This document shows, piece after piece, positions 6,979 to 8,231 of a stretch of DNA of 8,231 bases. Source of the DNA: Sedimentisphaerales bacterium. GTDB taxonomy: Bacteria > Planctomycetota > Phycisphaerae > Sedimentisphaerales > SM23-30. Position 1 is the first letter of the stretch. Each line of letters starts with the position of its first letter. The stretch spans positions 1-8,231 of the forward strand of contig DAOVXR010000062.1 in assembly GCA_030636065.1 (NCBI GenBank), given 5' to 3'. Position numbers and translations under genes: made by a program. The notes below the pieces were generated by a model. It was not told the origin of the DNA and ran no database searches. It saw only the letters and a program-made list of their open reading frames with translations.

Positions 6979-7020
6979 ATTCCCGCGAAGCATGCCCCTG
7001 CGAAGGCAGGGGGCGGAAAT
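6979..7020. repeat. REP-like palindromic element
   Basis: Outer arms ATTCCCGC (6979-6986) and GCGGAAAT (7013-7020) pair with one mismatch. An inner perfect stem, CCCCTGC (6995-7001) / GCAGGGG (7006-7012), encloses a GAAG loop. The ATTCCCGC...GCGGGAAT layout is a common design of dispersed bacterial palindromes of the REP and dRS3 style. It lies between two same-strand genes, the usual place for such elements. Confidence 0.6.
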
Positions 7021-7022
7021 CC

Positions 7023-7070
7023 ACTCTTACACTCTTACACTCTTACACCCTTACACCCTTACACCCTTAC
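7023..7070. repeat. Six-copy 8-bp tandem repeat (3 + 3 variants)
   Basis: Three copies of ACTCTTAC (7023-7046) are followed without interruption by three copies of ACCCTTAC (7047-7070). The last copy supplies the stop codon of the gene to the right (TAA on the minus strand, 7067-7069), so the array lies directly behind and slightly within the gene end. Eight is not a multiple of three, so copy-number changes affect only the spacer after the stop. Confidence 0.9.
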
Positions 7071-8231
7071 ACCTTTTTAATCGTTAATGCCGCCGTTTGT
7101 CCGCCGTAGGTATAGCAACAGGCCATCGCGTGATCGATTGAAGCGTCAATCGGTTTTGCATTGTTGATATTCAGACCGTATTCCGCTGGTTGATTCGGAC
7201 AGTTCATTGTTGCCGGAATCTTCTTTTCGTGCAGGGCCAACACTGCCGTTGCGAAATCGATTGCCCCTGCCCCTGCCCCGCAATTGCCGAACCGGCTTTT
7301 TGTGGCAAAGACAGACAGGTTTTGTGTATGTTCTCCGAAAACGGTTTTTATTGCCTGGGCCTCGCTACGATCATGCCCAGCCACAGCTACACCATGCGGT
7401 ATGAGCAGTTGTATTTGATTGGGACTCAGGTTCGCGTCCCGCAGTGCTTTTTGCATAGCGAGACGAATACCGACAGCTTGTTCTTCCGGTTCGACGAAGT
7501 CTTTGCTGAAATTATATGATGCTCCGAAGCCGGTCAGTTCCGCATAGATTGTCGCGCCCCGACGGCGGGCATGTTCCATTTCTTCCAGCACTACCATTCC
7601 GCCCCCGTCGCCTGCCACACTGCCGTCGGCGTCTCTGTCGAATGGCCGACATGCCTGTTCGGGGCGATCGTTGTAAGGGGTACTGGCACGGGTGATCAGA
7701 CATGAGCGCATGATGTTCATCGGATTGACTTTGCTCTCGGCCCCGCCGGCGAGCATGACATCGGCTCTGTCGTGAACGATATTACGATACGCTTCGCCGA
7801 TAGCCAGGGCGCCGGAGACCTCGGCACAGGTAATTGAGTTATTGGGTCCCTGCAGGTCGTGGATGATAGTGATATGGCAACTGAGCATATTCGGCAGGTA
7901 TTTCAGCAGCCAGAGTGGTGTCAGCCAATCCATTCCTTCTTTGCCCCATTTGCGCAGGCTGAATTGGCCGTCTTCGCTGCCGTGTTCGAGTGCGGCAGCC
8001 AGTTCTACAAGGTCGCAGCAGATAAGTCCCGCCCCGATATTGACACCGCTTCGGACGGGATCGATATTTGTCGGGACGTCGGGGTCGGTGCCGCGTGTTT
8101 TGAGTCCGGCGTCGCGGAATGCGCCGTCAGCCGCCGCTATGGCCAATTCGATGTCGCGTGACATAAGTTTAATTGATTTGCGTTGGGCCTTCGGAACGAT
8201 TTTCGACATTTTCAGTTTCGGTGCTTCGCCT
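7067..8231 (-). CDS. Ketosynthase homologue with Cys-to-Glu and His-to-Asn changes, chain-length-factor-like (5' end outside window)
   Basis: A member of the FabF/ketosynthase fold whose N-terminus lies beyond the right edge. The frame stays open past the Met at 8209, and about 40-60 expected residues with the VVITGxGxVxPLG start are not yet seen. Numbering from that Met, G121 to A140 aligns without gaps to G181-A200 of the neighbouring ketosynthase. The nucleophile position is Glu130 (ITCAEVSGALAIGEA), with a Cys two residues earlier. The first His is kept (PHG, His272) but the GTGTSENDTIE segment is replaced by GVAVAGHDRSE. Lys304 is kept, and the second catalytic His is Asn309 (KSRFGNCGAGAG). 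Normal condensation is unlikely. The pattern recalls the chain-length factor (KS-beta) of type II polyketide synthases, where the Cys is typically Gln. It probably works as a heterodimer with the intact ketosynthase downstream. The exact substrate is unknown. Confidence 0.88.
   Translation of the reverse strand, partial: GEAPKLKMSKIVPKAQRKSIKLMSRDIELAIAAADGAFRDAGLKTRGTDPDVPTNIDPVRSGVNIGAGLICCDLVELAAALEHGSEDGQFSLRKWGKEGMDWLTPLWLLKYLPNMLSCHITIIHDLQGPNNSITCAEVSGALAIGEAYRNIVHDRADVMLAGGAESKVNPMNIMRSCLITRASTPYNDRPEQACRPFDRDADGSVAGDGGGMVVLEEMEHARRRGATIYAELTGFGASYNFSKDFVEPEEQAVGIRLAMQKALRDANLSPNQIQLLIPHGVAVAGHDRSEAQAIKTVFGEHTQNLSVFATKSRFGNCGAGAGAIDFATAVLALHEKKIPATMNCPNQPAEYGLNINNAKPIDASIDHAMACCYTYGGQTAALTIKKV

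Noticed and set aside
7023..7070. Octamer run considered as a CRISPR array
   Set aside because: Units are 8 bp and directly abutting, without spacers. It is a simple tandem repeat.

Overview
The window looks like chromosomal DNA from a Planctomycetota-type bacterium, perhaps Phycisphaerae-like. This is an inference, not a proof. It rests on a large secreted parallel beta-helix protein with a choice-of-anchor-Q-like segment, a divergent ketosynthase pair, uronate and galactoside catabolism genes, and long gene-poor spacers rich in short repeats. Almost all intact genes are on the minus strand.

Layout, left to right. Positions 1-200 (+) hold the C-terminal DNA-binding end of a LuxR-type regulator cut by the window edge. 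Positions 201-500 are non-coding, with a 30-bp and an 80-bp tandem duplication. Positions 501-2786 (-) encode a 761-residue secreted beta-helix protein with 26-residue rungs, two cysteine ladders and a duplicated methionine-rich C-terminal domain. Positions 2787-3181 are non-coding, with two copies of a 39-bp element and a 21-bp-period tandem repeat. Positions 3182-4091 are a patchwork of glycosidase gene ends: the C-terminal tail of a GH36-like alpha-galactosidase (-), joined head to head with a C-terminal piece of a GH2 beta-galactosidase (+), which runs into a short tail resembling a collagenase-type carbohydrate-enzyme domain. Positions 4143-5555 (-) are uxaC, intact. Positions 5618-6940 (-) are an intact FabF-family ketosynthase. 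Positions 6941-7066 are a spacer with a strong hairpin, a REP-like palindrome and a run of 8-bp repeats. Positions 7067 to the right edge (-) are a second ketosynthase homologue whose active-site Cys is replaced by Glu and whose second catalytic His is replaced by Asn. It resembles a chain-length factor.

The ketosynthase pair reads as an active subunit plus a catalytically altered partner, as in type II polyketide KS/CLF heterodimers. It may make a specialised acyl chain rather than housekeeping fatty acids. UxaC feeds glucuronate or galacturonate into central metabolism. The glycosidase remnants nearby suggest a plant- or algal-polysaccharide lifestyle with decay or rearrangement at that point. 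The most interesting items are the Glu/Asn-substituted ketosynthase, the head-to-head glycosidase junction, and the cysteine-laddered surface protein with its uncharacterised duplicated domain.
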